The position numbers were made by a program, and so were the translations under genes. Source: Oceanicaulis sp. MMSF_3324 (GTDB taxonomy: Bacteria > Pseudomonadota > Alphaproteobacteria > Caulobacterales > Maricaulaceae). From it: DNA of 64,000 nt. Shown in pieces: positions 28,355-36,736 of this stretch. Positions within the stretch are counted from its first letter, which is position 1; every line of letters begins with the position of its first letter. The stretch covers positions 1-64,000 of the forward strand of contig NZ_JASHIU010000009.1 in assembly GCF_030733545.1 (NCBI RefSeq), given 5' to 3'. The notes under the pieces are model-generated. The model ran no database searches, was not told the origin of the DNA, and saw only the letters and a program-made list of their open reading frames with translations.

Positions 28355-29572
28355 ATGATGAACCAGCATACGGCGCCAGTGGCGGCAAAGGACCGCTTCG
28401 TGAGTCTGGATGTTTTGCGCGGCATTGCCGTACTGGGCATTCTCATGGTGAACGCACCGACCTTCTTCATTTACTGGGGCGCGATGGAATATCCGCCCGC
28501 CCACATGGATGTGACCGGCGCCAATGCTGACGCCTGGCGCATCATGACAGTGTTTTTCGAGCAGAAATTCATCACCCTGTTCTCCGCCCTGTTCGGCGCG
28601 GGCATCATGCTGATCGTGGGCGAGGCCGAGGACGCCAGTCTGAAGCTGCACTATCGCCGCATGATCTGGCTCCTGGTGTTCGGCCTGGTGCACGGTTTCG
28701 TGTTCTGGTTCGGCGACATCCTGACCGCCTATGCCCTGATCGGCATGCTGGCGGTGCTGTTCCGGCGCATGTCGGCCATCAAGCTCGTATTGTGGGGGCT
28801 GGCGCTGATCGCCCTGACGAACCTGATGCTGGTCCTGAACGAGGTGTCCATGGCGCAGAACCCCGCCATGATGGAGCCGACCACCTTTGGCGTCGTACCC
28901 GATCAGGAAAGCCTGGACATGTGGGTGAACGCCTATCAGTCCGGCTTCTGGCCGAGCCGGCTTTACAATGTGATCGGCAATGCGGTCGCCCAGTTGTCCG
29001 GCATCATCTTCTTCGGTCCGCGGGTCTTGGGGGTCATGCTGGTCGGCATGGCGCTGTTCAAGACCGGTTTCCTGCTGGCGCGCTGGGGCGTGGGCCTGTA
29101 CGCCGGGCTGGCGACGCTCTGCCTGGGCGTGGGTCTGCCTTCCCTGTGGTGGGCCAGTAGCCAGGTTGTTCAGTCCGGTTTCGCGCACGAGACCTTGTGG
29201 ATCGTCGGCACGCTCAACGCCTTCGCCAGCCTGGTCGTGGCGTTTGGCTATGCCAGCCTGGTGATGCTGATCAGCAAGATAGACCTGCTCAGGCTGGTGC
29301 GCCTTCCGTTTGCGGCGGCGGGCCGCATGGCCTTCACCAATTACCTGACCCAGACCTTCGTGATGACTGCGCTGGCGACCGGCATATTCGGCGCGCCGCT
29401 TTATGGCGCGATCGAGCGTCACGAGATCGTGTATGTGGTGCTCACGGTCTGGGCGGTTCAGCTGATCATCTCGCCGATCTGGCTGAGCGTGTTCCGCTTC
29501 GGCCCGTTTGAATGGCTGTGGCGCAGCCTCAGCTATGGCAAGCTGCAACCCTTCCTGAAAGCCAAGGCGTGA
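28355..29572 (+). CDS. DUF418-family membrane protein (YeiB-like)
   Basis: Polytopic inner-membrane protein of unknown biochemical function. The 405-aa product begins RFVSLDVLRGIAVLGILMVNAPTFF (heparan-alpha-glucosaminide acetyltransferase-like N-terminal region). It ends with the DUF418 domain (GRMAFTNYLTQTFVMTAL ... WLSVFRFGPFEWLWRSLSYGKLQPF). It has about nine to ten hydrophobic helices. GGACGGGGG precedes the start. The gene's last codons overlap the GTG start of the next gene. Members are suspected to act as acyltransferases or transporters, which is not provable here. Confidence 0.87.
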   Translation: MMNQHTAPVAAKDRFVSLDVLRGIAVLGILMVNAPTFFIYWGAMEYPPAHMDVTGANADAWRIMTVFFEQKFITLFSALFGAGIMLIVGEAEDASLKLHYRRMIWLLVFGLVHGFVFWFGDILTAYALIGMLAVLFRRMSAIKLVLWGLALIALTNLMLVLNEVSMAQNPAMMEPTTFGVVPDQESLDMWVNAYQSGFWPSRLYNVIGNAVAQLSGIIFFGPRVLGVMLVGMALFKTGFLLARWGVGLYAGLATLCLGVGLPSLWWASSQVVQSGFAHETLWIVGTLNAFASLVVAFGYASLVMLISKIDLLRLVRLPFAAAGRMAFTNYLTQTFVMTALATGIFGAPLYGAIERHEIVYVVLTVWAVQLIISPIWLSVFRFGPFEWLWRSLSYGKLQPFLKAKA

Positions 29573-29958
29573 CAGAGGTCAGGGCCGGAGAGGCGTTTGC
29601 CGTCTATGGCCTGTTGCGGGCGGGAGAAAGCGGTTTCGCCCAGTTCGGGCTGGAGCACGCCTTCGCGCCGCTCGGGCCCTGCGTGCTGCCGGGACAGCTT
29701 TATGATCTTGGGGCCTATCCCGGTCTCGTCGATGCGCCCGGTGAGGTGATCGGCGAATTGTTCGAAGTGCGCGACGCTTCGGTCATGCCCAGGGTGGATG
29801 CGTTCGAGGATTACTGGCCCGAGGATCGGGCTCGCTCCCGCTATGAACGGCGCAAGGTCCGGCTCATCGAGCCGGACCGGGACGCCTGGGTCTATATCTG
29901 GATCCTGGGCGTTGAGGACGCCCGGCTGATCGAGAGCGGGGACTGGTTCCGGCGCTAG
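29569..29958 (+). CDS. Gamma-glutamylcyclotransferase-like (AIG2) family protein
   Basis: The 129-aa product has the cyclotransferase fold signature FAVYGLLRAGESGFAQFG near the N-terminus, then PGQLYDLGAYPGLV, GELFEV and a central acidic FEDYWPED. The family catalyses cyclisation of gamma-glutamyl compounds or acts on glutathione breakdown products; the substrate is unknown here. The start is GTG 29569 within GTGA at the DUF418 stop, so translation is coupled. The 3' end overlaps that of the convergent maiA gene by 4 nt. Confidence 0.75.
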   Translation: MTEVRAGEAFAVYGLLRAGESGFAQFGLEHAFAPLGPCVLPGQLYDLGAYPGLVDAPGEVIGELFEVRDASVMPRVDAFEDYWPEDRARSRYERRKVRLIEPDRDAWVYIWILGVEDARLIESGDWFRR

Positions 29959-30599
29959 ACCGCGTCGGGCTGGTTTTCCGGCGCGGCGCGTTCAAATTCG
30001 GGCAGGGCGCGGGCGGCCTCATCCGCCGCCACAAGCCGGGGGTAGGGCGCGAGGTCCACGCCGAACCGCCGGGCGTTGAACATTTGCGGCAGCAGATAGA
30101 TTTCCGCCAGTGTCGGGCCGTCTCCAAATACAAAGCCGTTCCGCCCGTCCGCCTGCTCGGCCAGGGTTTCCAGCGCATCAAAGCCGGTTGCGATCCAGTG
30201 GCGAGCCCAGGCCGGACCGGCTTCGGGATCATCGCCCGAGATCTCGCGGGCCTTTTTCAGGATGCGCAGATTCTGCAGCGGATGGATGTCACACCCGATG
30301 GCGGCGGCGAACGCTCGCACGCGGGCGCGCTGGATCGGATCGGCGGGGAGGAGCGGGCGGTCTGGGAAGGTCTCCTCGATCCATTCCAGAATGGCGACGG
30401 ACTGGGTCAGCATGACTCCATCCACCTCCAGCGCCGGCACCAGGCCCTGCGGGTTCTTGGCCTTGTAGGCGTCTGAATGCTGCTCGCCCTCAACCAGGTT
30501 CACGCCCACATATTCGAAGGGAACACCTTTCCAGTTGAGCGCCAGGCGCGTGCGATAGCTGGTGCCGGAGCGAAAATAACCGTGCAGGACCAGTTTCAT
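29955..30599 (-). CDS. maiA: Maleylacetoacetate isomerase (zeta-class GST)
   Basis: Isomerises maleylacetoacetate to fumarylacetoacetate in tyrosine breakdown, using glutathione. The 214-aa protein starts LHGYFRSGTSYRTRLALNWKGVPFEYVGVNL, with the S-G-T-S-Y-R active-site motif of zeta GSTs. The thioredoxin-like domain continues NPQGLVPALEVDG, and a helical C-terminal domain with GDGPTLAEIYLLPQ follows. ATG 30599 has GGAGA 8 nt upstream on its strand. It is divergent from hpd, with a palindromic candidate operator between the two genes of the same pathway. Confidence 0.92.
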   Translation of the reverse strand: MKLVLHGYFRSGTSYRTRLALNWKGVPFEYVGVNLVEGEQHSDAYKAKNPQGLVPALEVDGVMLTQSVAILEWIEETFPDRPLLPADPIQRARVRAFAAAIGCDIHPLQNLRILKKAREISGDDPEAGPAWARHWIATGFDALETLAEQADGRNGFVFGDGPTLAEIYLLPQMFNARRFGVDLAPYPRLVAADEAARALPEFERAAPENQPDAV

Positions 30600-30650
30600 G
30601 GAACAATTCTCCGCAGTTTGAGGGGCGTTCGCTGAGATAGGGGGTGAAAT

Positions 30651-30668
30651 TAGTTGCAAATGATACTA
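30651..30668. promoter_or_regulatory. Candidate MarR-type operator between maiA and hpd
   Basis: TAGTTGCAAATGATACTA is an imperfect inverted repeat (TAGTtgCA-AA-TGatACTA) in the 151-nt gap between divergent maiA and hpd. The MarR gene right after hpd is the natural candidate to bind it. Confidence 0.55.
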
Positions 30669-30750
30669 TCTTCCGCCACATGACGATGCGCGCCGAAACC
30701 GAGCGGATCAAGCCTTTCGGCGCATCACCATTGCTTTAAGGGAGCGCTCC

Positions 30751-31815
30751 ATGGCCGATCTGTTTGAGAACCCGCTGGGCACCGACGGCTTCGAGTTCGT
30801 CGAGTATACGAGCCCGGAACCGGAAAAAATCGAAGCGCTGTTTGAAAGCCTCGGCTTCACCGCTGTCGCCAAGCACAAGACCAAGAACATCATCCGCTAC
30901 AAGCAGGGCGACATCACCTTCCTGGTGAACAAGGAAGAGACCGGCCAGGCGGCGGATTTCCGCAAGGAGCATGGCCCGAGCGCGAACGCCATGGCGTTCC
31001 GCGTGCAGGACGCCAAGAAGGCCTATGCCGACGCCATCGAGCGCGGCGCCGAGCCGTTCGGCGAGGGCGTGTGGACCGATGAGATCCCGGCCATCAAGGG
31101 CATTGGCGGTTCGGCTCTGTATCTGGTCGACACCTATGGCGAAAAGACCATCTACGACGATCTGTTCGAGCCGATCCCGGGCGCTGAGGACAAGGGCGGC
31201 GTGGGCCTTGAGGTGCTTGATCACCTGACCCACAACGTCATCAACGGCAATATGAACAAGTGGGCGAGCTTCTACGAGAACGTCTTCAACTTCCGCGAAA
31301 TCCGCTATTTCGACATCAAGGGCCAGCACACCGGCCTGTTGTCGCGCGCCATGACCGGCCCGTGCGGCAAGCTGAAGATCCCGCTGAACGAAAGCTCCGA
31401 CGACCAGTCCCAGATTTCCGAATATCTGCGTGAGTATAATGGCGAAGGCATCCAGCACATCGCCCTGACCACGCCGAACATCTATGAGACGGTCGAGAAG
31501 CTGCGCGAGAACGGCGTGATCTTCCAGTCCACGCCGGAGACCTATTACGAGCTCGTGGACGAGCGCGTGCCGAACCATGGCGAGGATCTTGATCGCCTGA
31601 AGAAGAACTCCATTCTGGTGGACGGCAATCCGGAAACCGGCGATGGCCTGCTGCTGCAGATCTTCACCACGACCAATATCGGTCCGATCTTCTTCGAGAT
31701 CATTCAGCGCAAGGGCAATGAGGGCTTCGGCGAGGGCAACTTCAAGGCCCTGTTCGAATCCATCGAGCTCGATCAAATCCGCCGCGGCGTGATCAAGACC
31801 GAGCCGGCGCAATAA
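30751..31815 (+). CDS. hpd: 4-Hydroxyphenylpyruvate dioxygenase
   Basis: Fe(II) dioxygenase converting 4-hydroxyphenylpyruvate to homogentisate in tyrosine catabolism. The 354-aa product has two vicinal-oxygen-chelate domains. Iron ligands are His158 (LDHLTHNV), His236 (IQHIALTT) and Glu316 (FFEIIQRKG), all present. Residue spacing and length match the bacterial type. GGGAGCG is a ribosome-binding site 7 nt upstream. It is divergent from maiA and followed 4 nt later by a MarR regulator gene. Confidence 0.97.
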   Translation: MADLFENPLGTDGFEFVEYTSPEPEKIEALFESLGFTAVAKHKTKNIIRYKQGDITFLVNKEETGQAADFRKEHGPSANAMAFRVQDAKKAYADAIERGAEPFGEGVWTDEIPAIKGIGGSALYLVDTYGEKTIYDDLFEPIPGAEDKGGVGLEVLDHLTHNVINGNMNKWASFYENVFNFREIRYFDIKGQHTGLLSRAMTGPCGKLKIPLNESSDDQSQISEYLREYNGEGIQHIALTTPNIYETVEKLRENGVIFQSTPETYYELVDERVPNHGEDLDRLKKNSILVDGNPETGDGLLLQIFTTTNIGPIFFEIIQRKGNEGFGEGNFKALFESIELDQIRRGVIKTEPAQ

Positions 31816-31819
31816 GCCC

Positions 31820-32314
31820 TTGGCGGACGACGCCCGCATATCATCGGACGCAGGCGAGGGCGCGAGCCTTCGCCTGCCGTCCTATGTGCCCTACCGCCTG
31901 TCCGTCACGTCCAACAAGGCGTCGAGCCTGATCGCCAAGGCCTATCAGGCGCGATTTGGACTGACGATCTGGGAATGGCGGGTGATTGCGGTGCTGGGCG
32001 AAGGCGCGGCTATGACAGCGCAAGCGGTGTGCGAAGCGACCGCCATGGACAAGGTCAGCGTCAGCCGGGCCATCCGGGCGCTGGATGAGCGTGGACTGGT
32101 GGCCCGCATCCGCAACAAGCAGGACCGTCGCGCCAGCGATGTGTCGCTGACGCCTGAAGGTCAGGCGATCTATGCCGATGTCGCGCCGCTGGCGCTGGAC
32201 TATGAACAGAAACTACTGGCGGGGTTCAGTCCCGAAGAGCGCGACCAGCTCATGAGTTTGCTCGACAAGCTGGAAGCGCAACTGGATGAGGTGGGACAGG
32301 CGTTCGAACGCTAA
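31820..32314 (+). CDS. MarR-family transcriptional regulator
   Basis: Winged-helix repressor-type regulator of 164 aa. The DNA-binding part is MTAQAVCEATAMDKVSVSRAIRALDERGLVARIRNKQDRRASDVSLTPEGQAIY, a complete MarR wing with the D-x-R-A sequence. It starts at TTG 31820, four nt after the hpd stop. No ATG/GTG fits better, and the leading residues are MADDARI. Its place behind hpd, plus the operator palindrome at 30651-30668, suggests that it controls hpd, maiA and itself. Confidence 0.88.
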   Translation: MADDARISSDAGEGASLRLPSYVPYRLSVTSNKASSLIAKAYQARFGLTIWEWRVIAVLGEGAAMTAQAVCEATAMDKVSVSRAIRALDERGLVARIRNKQDRRASDVSLTPEGQAIYADVAPLALDYEQKLLAGFSPEERDQLMSLLDKLEAQLDEVGQAFER

Positions 32315-32344
32315 AGCTGTTTCCCACCTTCGCTGTAACAGGCC

Positions 32345-32797
32345 TTAGCCCTGGGCGACCAGGCTAAGCCATTGGGCGATCAGAGCCGGGCTCTCAGACC
32401 CTTCAATCTCCACAACGGCGTCCTGAACCAGCTGAAGCTGGCCGGGCTTGCGTTCGGTCACGCTCGCGAGCGTGAACGTGCCGCGCACCTTTGATCCGAC
32501 CCGCACCGGGGTCAGGAACCGGACCTTCTCAAAGCCGTAATTGATGCCGATGACGCCTTCGGCGAAGGGCGGCAGCGCCTGCTCGGCGAAATGGCTGAGC
32601 ATGGACAGCGTCAGGAAGCCGTGGGCGATCGGGCCGCCAAAGGGGCTTTCCGTCCGGGCGCGTTCCGGATCAACGTGGATGAACTGGTGATCTTTGGTCA
32701 CGTCCGCAAAGGCATTGACCTGATCCTGAGTGACCTCAAACCAGTCCGACGAATGCGTTTGGCCGATACGGGCCTTGTAAGTGTCTAGCAAGCTCAT
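32345..32797 (-). CDS. MaoC-family (R)-specific enoyl-CoA hydratase
   Basis: Hot-dog-fold hydratase of 150 aa. The catalytic Asp and His are visible in FADVTKDHQFIHVDPERA, followed by PFGGPIAHGFLTLSML, the standard MaoC motifs. Such enzymes hydrate trans-2-enoyl-CoA, or sometimes act on thioesters in fatty-acid or side-chain metabolism. It is convergent with the MarR gene, and no pathway partner is visible beside it. Confidence 0.9.
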   Translation of the reverse strand: MSLLDTYKARIGQTHSSDWFEVTQDQVNAFADVTKDHQFIHVDPERARTESPFGGPIAHGFLTLSMLSHFAEQALPPFAEGVIGINYGFEKVRFLTPVRVGSKVRGTFTLASVTERKPGQLQLVQDAVVEIEGSESPALIAQWLSLVAQG

Positions 32798-32821
32798 GGC
32801 GTTACTTGAACGCTTTAGCGC

Positions 32822-33088
32822 TTAACGGTCAAGGGAGCGTTGGGCGCGACGGCGTTTGATCACCCATTTCACCAGCCCGAAAATAGAGATGGACAACCAG
32901 CAGATCTCGATCACGAAGCTTGCGAGGTTGAACGTCACCATCAAGGAGACGATCAGCAGCAAGGCGCCGCACAGATTGAGCAGCAGGTAGCCAAGACCGT
33001 CGCTTTTGACCTTCTCGATCTGCAGCAGGAAATAGCCTGACAGGACGCAGGCCACGCCCATCAGTCCGATGATGTCCGTCACGGTCAT
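32822..33088 (-). CDS. Small conserved membrane protein (CBU_0592-like)
   Basis: An 88-aa protein with three predicted membrane helices (MTVTDIIGLMGVACVLSGYF, then YLLLNLCGALLLIVSLMVT, then FVIEICWLSISIFGLV) and a basic tail. The pattern matches small uncharacterised CBU_0592-type membrane proteins. ATG 33088 is preferred to the upstream in-frame ATG at 33160, which adds an unlike, basic segment. It lies 24 nt downstream of the MaoC gene start on the same strand. Function is unknown. Confidence 0.65.
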   Translation of the reverse strand: MTVTDIIGLMGVACVLSGYFLLQIEKVKSDGLGYLLLNLCGALLLIVSLMVTFNLASFVIEICWLSISIFGLVKWVIKRRRAQRSLDR

Positions 33089-33233
33089 GTTCAGGGGCGT
33101 CCTTGTCTGGCGGCGGGTGCGCTCTGGCCATACTGGTCCTGCGCACAGGTCACAAGCCATGCGGCTGCGTGAAGGTCTGTTAACGGCCCCGCATCTATCG
33201 TCGAGCGCTCATCTGCAAGGAGGCTTCGCCGCG

Positions 33234-33548
33234 ATGAGCGCGCCCGTACTGGACCGAGACCATCTCGAACAATACACAGCCGGAGACGCTGCGCTGGAAG
33301 CGGAGCTGTTCGGCCTGCTGTCTTCCCAGATCGAGGCTTGCCTGAGCGCTTTGAAAGCCGCCCAAACCGACACCGAATGGAATAATGCGGCGCACACCCT
33401 CAAGGGCGCCTCGCGCGGCGTTGGCGCCATGGAGCTGGCGGAGGCTTGCGAGCTTGCGGAAGGGCGGTTTGGCGACGCCGAGGCGCTGCAGGCTGTCGAG
33501 ACGGCGGCGGGCCGAGCCAGCAACGCCATGGCGGCGGTGCGCGGCTAG
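33234..33548 (+). CDS. Orphan HPt (histidine phosphotransfer) domain protein
   Basis: Single-domain HPt protein of 104 aa. The phosphorylation site is in AAHTLKGASRGVGAMELAEAC, matching HxxKG-S with a following Gly and acidic helix. The second helix of the bundle (EAEGRF-type) follows. AAGGAGG lies upstream of ATG 33234. No kinase or response regulator lies beside it, so its partners are encoded elsewhere. The 3' end overlaps that of the chorismate mutase gene by 4 nt. Confidence 0.83.
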   Translation: MSAPVLDRDHLEQYTAGDAALEAELFGLLSSQIEACLSALKAAQTDTEWNNAAHTLKGASRGVGAMELAEACELAEGRFGDAEALQAVETAAGRASNAMAAVRG

Positions 33549-33889
33549 CGCGTCTTGTCCCAGACCTTGAACTCGTAGGCGATCGATTGTTCCACGAGCT
33601 CGCGCCAGACCGGTTCCGCGATCTCGGCGGGCAGGCCGGCGGCCTGGGCGGTCTTGAGCACCTTGGTCACGACGTCTTCGATCCGGTCTTCGTCGCGCAC
33701 CACGTCCCGGCTGGGTTTGATCCGCGCGGCGGCCTGCATGTAGCGCGAGCGTTCCGCAATCAGCGCCACGAGCGCCCGGTCCATCCGGTCCACCCCATCG
33801 CGAACCTCGACCATGGTTTCACAGGCCTCAGGCGCAGTGCGGGCATTGAGGTCATCAAGGTCGAAATGGTCGGGCGATTGAGAAGTCAT
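33545..33889 (-). CDS. Chorismate mutase (AroQ type)
   Basis: Rearranges chorismate to prephenate. The 114-aa product has the AroQ pattern VRDGVDRMDRALVALIAERSRYMQAAARIK then VVRDEDRIEDVVTKVLKTAQAAGLP and AEPVWRELVEQSIAYEF, matching the helical fold with Arg, Lys and Asp-Arg ligands. ATG 33889 (MTSQSPDHF) is used; an earlier in-frame ATG at 33943 is less likely. Its product feeds phenylalanine/tyrosine synthesis, and hpd/maiA nearby degrade tyrosine. Confidence 0.9.
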   Translation of the reverse strand: MTSQSPDHFDLDDLNARTAPEACETMVEVRDGVDRMDRALVALIAERSRYMQAAARIKPSRDVVRDEDRIEDVVTKVLKTAQAAGLPAEIAEPVWRELVEQSIAYEFKVWDKTR

Positions 33890-33990
33890 ATCGGCGTTAT
33901 AGGCTGAACTCGGAGTGCTCCAAACCCCTTCGTCGCATTGCATCGCGCCGGGGCGCAGCTAAAACGAAAAGAGGTACTCAGGAGAGCGTC

Positions 33991-34614
33991 ATGCAGCCCG
34001 TCACCCTTTATGGCAATATTGAAAGCGGCAACTGTCTGAAGACCCTTTGGGCGGCGAAAATCGCCAATGTCCCGCATGACTGGGTCGAGGTTGATATCTT
34101 TGGCGGAGAGACACGCAGCGATTCCTTCCTGGCGCTCAACCCCGCGGGACAGGTGCCGGTGCTGCGCCACGAAGATGGACGGACGCTGGCCCAGTCCAAC
34201 GCCATCTTGCTGTATCTGCTCGATGGCACGTCGCTGATCCCCTCAGATCCCTTTCAAAGCGCCCTGATGATGCAATGGCTGTTCTGGGAGCAGTATTCCC
34301 ACGAGCCTTATATCGCCGTGCGCCGCAGCGCCCTGCGCTTCAAGGGCGCGAACGAGGCTGATCTCGATCCGGAGCTTTACGCCAAGGGGCGTCGGGCGCT
34401 GGGCGTGATGGAGATGAACCTGCTGTCGCAGAGCTTCATGGTGGGTGAGGAGATGACCGCCGCCGATATTGCGCTGGTGGCCTATACCCGCGTCGCGGAC
34501 GAGGGCGGCTTCGACCTGTCAGAGTTTCCCGCCGTCAATGGCTGGGTGCGCCGGGTCGAAAGCGCGCTGGGCATCGAACACGGCCAGGCGGCCGTGCATG
34601 GAGACCCCGAATAG
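33991..34614 (+). CDS. Glutathione S-transferase family protein
   Basis: Cytoplasmic GST-fold protein of 207 aa. The N-terminal thioredoxin-like domain reads LYGNIESGNCLKTLWAAKIANVPHDWVEVDIFGGETRS, then NPAGQVPVLRHEDGRTLAQSNAILLYL, which is the G-site cis-Pro and Ser pattern. The C-terminal helical domain has EEMTAADIALVAYTRVA. The N-terminal Ser is the candidate catalytic residue. The substrate is unknown. A strong terminator lies 23 nt after the stop. Confidence 0.87.
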   Translation: MQPVTLYGNIESGNCLKTLWAAKIANVPHDWVEVDIFGGETRSDSFLALNPAGQVPVLRHEDGRTLAQSNAILLYLLDGTSLIPSDPFQSALMMQWLFWEQYSHEPYIAVRRSALRFKGANEADLDPELYAKGRRALGVMEMNLLSQSFMVGEEMTAADIALVAYTRVADEGGFDLSEFPAVNGWVRRVESALGIEHGQAAVHGDPE

Positions 34615-34637
34615 GGCGGCGACCCGCCGGAAACAGG

Positions 34638-34666
34638 AAGGGGCGGTTTCAGCGCCCCTTTTTTTT
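34638..34666. terminator. Terminator after the GST gene
   Basis: AAGGGGCG pairs with CGCCCCTT around a 7-nt loop and is followed by eight T residues in total. It can also serve the convergent VWA operon, which ends at 34669. Confidence 0.88.
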
Positions 34667-34668
34667 GT

Positions 34669-35856
34669 CTACCGCCGCTTGGCCAGTTCCTTCATGCCCT
34701 TGTCCACGCCGGACAGGGTGAGCGGGTACATCCGCTCCTCGCCGATGATCTCGCGCACCAGCTGCACCGAATAGGTGTGCGGCCACCAGCCCTCGGGCGT
34801 GGGGTTCAGCCAGATGAGATGGGGATAGGTCTCTTTCAGACGGCGCAGCCAGACCCCGCCCGCTTCCTCGTTCCAGTGCTCCACCGAGCCGCCCGGATGG
34901 GTGATTTCGGTCGGTGACATGGCGGCATCCCCCACGATCACCACCTTGTAGTCGCTGGGGTATTTGTGCAGCACATCCCACATGGACCGGGTTTCGGTGC
35001 GCCGGCGTAGATTGGACTTCCACACGCCTTCATAGATGCAGTTGTGGAAGTAGAAATATTCGAGATTCTTGAACACGCCGCGCGCCGCCGAAAACAGGCG
35101 TTCGGTCAGATCGATATAGGGATCCATGGACCCACCCACATCGAAAAAGACCAGCACCTTGACTGCATTGCGCCGCTCGGGCCGCATCTGGACGTCCAGA
35201 TAGCCCTTGTTGGCGGTGGACCGGATGGTGCCATCAAGATCCAGCTCTTCCTCGGCCCCGTCGCGGGCGAACTGGCGCAGGCGGCGCAGGGCCACCTTCA
35301 GATTGCGGGTGCCCAGCTCGCGTTCGGAATCAAGATCCTTGAACCGGCGGTTCTCCCAGACCTTGCTGGCTTTCTTGTTCTTGGACTTGCCGCCGATGCG
35401 GACCCCGTTCGGGCTCCAGCCCGAATTGCCATAGGGGCTGGTGCCGCCTGTCCCGATCCATTTATTGCCGCCCTCATGGCGTTTCTCCTGCTCCTTGAGA
35501 CGCTCTTGCAGCGTCTTCATGAGCTCGTCGAAATCCATTTCCTGAAGTGCGTCCATCTCTTCCTTGGTGAGGTGGCGCTTCATCTGCGCGGTCAGCCAGT
35601 CTTCGGGAATCTCGTCTGTCTTGAACAGGTCTCCCAACGCTTCAATGCCCTCGAAATGATGGGCGAAGACCTTGTCGAACTTGTCGAAATTGCGCTCGTC
35701 CTTGACGAGGGCCGCCCGGCTGACGGCATAGAAGCTGTCCACCTCCTGCTCGATCGCCCCCTTTTTCAGGGCTTCGAGCAGGGTGAGGTATTCCCGGGTC
35801 GAGACCGGGATCTTCGCTGCGCGCAGGTCCGTGAAGAAGCGGTGAAAGAGAGCCAT
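34669..35856 (-). CDS. VWA-domain protein (CoxE/YehP-like), partner of a MoxR ATPase
   Basis: Soluble protein of 395 aa with an N-terminal helical region (residues about 1-200) and a C-terminal von Willebrand A domain. The metal site is DVGGSMD (residues near 237), followed by FYFHNCIYEGVW and VIVGDAAMSP. MoxR/VWA pairs act as chaperones that load metals or mature complexes. It ends an operon that runs AAA ATPase (36737-37579), periplasmic-looking protein (35859-36683), VWA protein, all on the minus strand. The client is not known. Confidence 0.87.
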   Translation of the reverse strand: MALFHRFFTDLRAAKIPVSTREYLTLLEALKKGAIEQEVDSFYAVSRAALVKDERNFDKFDKVFAHHFEGIEALGDLFKTDEIPEDWLTAQMKRHLTKEEMDALQEMDFDELMKTLQERLKEQEKRHEGGNKWIGTGGTSPYGNSGWSPNGVRIGGKSKNKKASKVWENRRFKDLDSERELGTRNLKVALRRLRQFARDGAEEELDLDGTIRSTANKGYLDVQMRPERRNAVKVLVFFDVGGSMDPYIDLTERLFSAARGVFKNLEYFYFHNCIYEGVWKSNLRRRTETRSMWDVLHKYPSDYKVVIVGDAAMSPTEITHPGGSVEHWNEEAGGVWLRRLKETYPHLIWLNPTPEGWWPHTYSVQLVREIIGEERMYPLTLSGVDKGMKELAKRR

Positions 35857-35858
35857 GG

Positions 35859-36683
35859 CTACTCCGCTAGCAAGCTGTCCACCAGCGCGAACAGATCGGC
35901 GCGGGCCGCATCCTGTTCGTTCGCCGGATAGCGCATCATATAGGCTGTGAGCCCGCCGTCATGGGGGCGCGTGCCCAGAACGACCCGTTGCACGCCGGTC
36001 GGGGCGCGATGCTCGAAGACCCGCTCATTCGAAGTGACCCCATCCGCGCTCTCAATCTCGGTCCAGTTCTCCCGGCGTGCGGCCGGGATGGCGCTCAGGA
36101 GCGCGTCCATGGCCGCTGCGCTATTGTCCGCGTCAGAGATCTGTACGCGGAGGCCGAAATCATCGAGCGACCAGTACTGGCAGCCCGGCGCTTCGTAGAT
36201 GTCAAACAGCAAGAAGCCATCGTCCATCATGGCGCAGCTGAGCTGGTCATGGACGGCCCTATTGGCGTCGGCATGCCAGCCGGCGTTTTCAGGGTGCAGG
36301 CTGACAAACTGCTCGGTCAGCGCTGTCGCATCCTCGCCCGTCATGCTGACGCCGCGCCATTGCTCGGCGGCCAGGTGGGAGGGATTGGCGGCGAGCCCAG
36401 GCGGCAGTTCGCCCATGCCGCTCAGGATCTGCCGACCGGCCTCGGCATGCCGGGCCGCATCATCCCAATCGGACTGGCGCGCATTGATATCGGTCAGCAT
36501 ATGCCGGACCCGGTACTCCGATAGCGGATCAGGCGCCGCCTCCAGGGCCAGCAAGGCCTGGGCCTCCGCCTGATCGTACTCGCTGGCGAACATCGCCTGC
36601 AAGGCGCCGCGCAGGGGCTCCATGAAGCTCGGATCAGGCTGTGCGGACAGGCTCAGAGCGGCGGCGAGTACGAGGGTTTTCAT
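35859..36683 (-). CDS. Putative secreted protein of unknown function in the MoxR/VWA operon
   Basis: The 274-aa product begins MKTLVLAAALSLSAQPDP, a short signal-peptide-like stretch, so export is plausible. Residues about 25-110 form Ala-rich helices that could be TPR-like. The C-terminal half (about 150-270) has no recognised motif. It lies between the MoxR gene (stop codons about 50 nt away) and the VWA gene (2 nt gap) on one strand. This sandwich suggests a link with the MoxR/VWA machine, although the two proteins would be in different compartments if it is exported. Confidence 0.6.
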   Translation of the reverse strand: MKTLVLAAALSLSAQPDPSFMEPLRGALQAMFASEYDQAEAQALLALEAAPDPLSEYRVRHMLTDINARQSDWDDAARHAEAGRQILSGMGELPPGLAANPSHLAAEQWRGVSMTGEDATALTEQFVSLHPENAGWHADANRAVHDQLSCAMMDDGFLLFDIYEAPGCQYWSLDDFGLRVQISDADNSAAAMDALLSAIPAARRENWTEIESADGVTSNERVFEHRAPTGVQRVVLGTRPHDGGLTAYMMRYPANEQDAARADLFALVDSLLAE

Positions 36684-36736
36684 GAAGGCGCGTCCATTGA
36701 GTTTGGAAGGTGGAAAAGGCTAGATGAAACCTAGCC

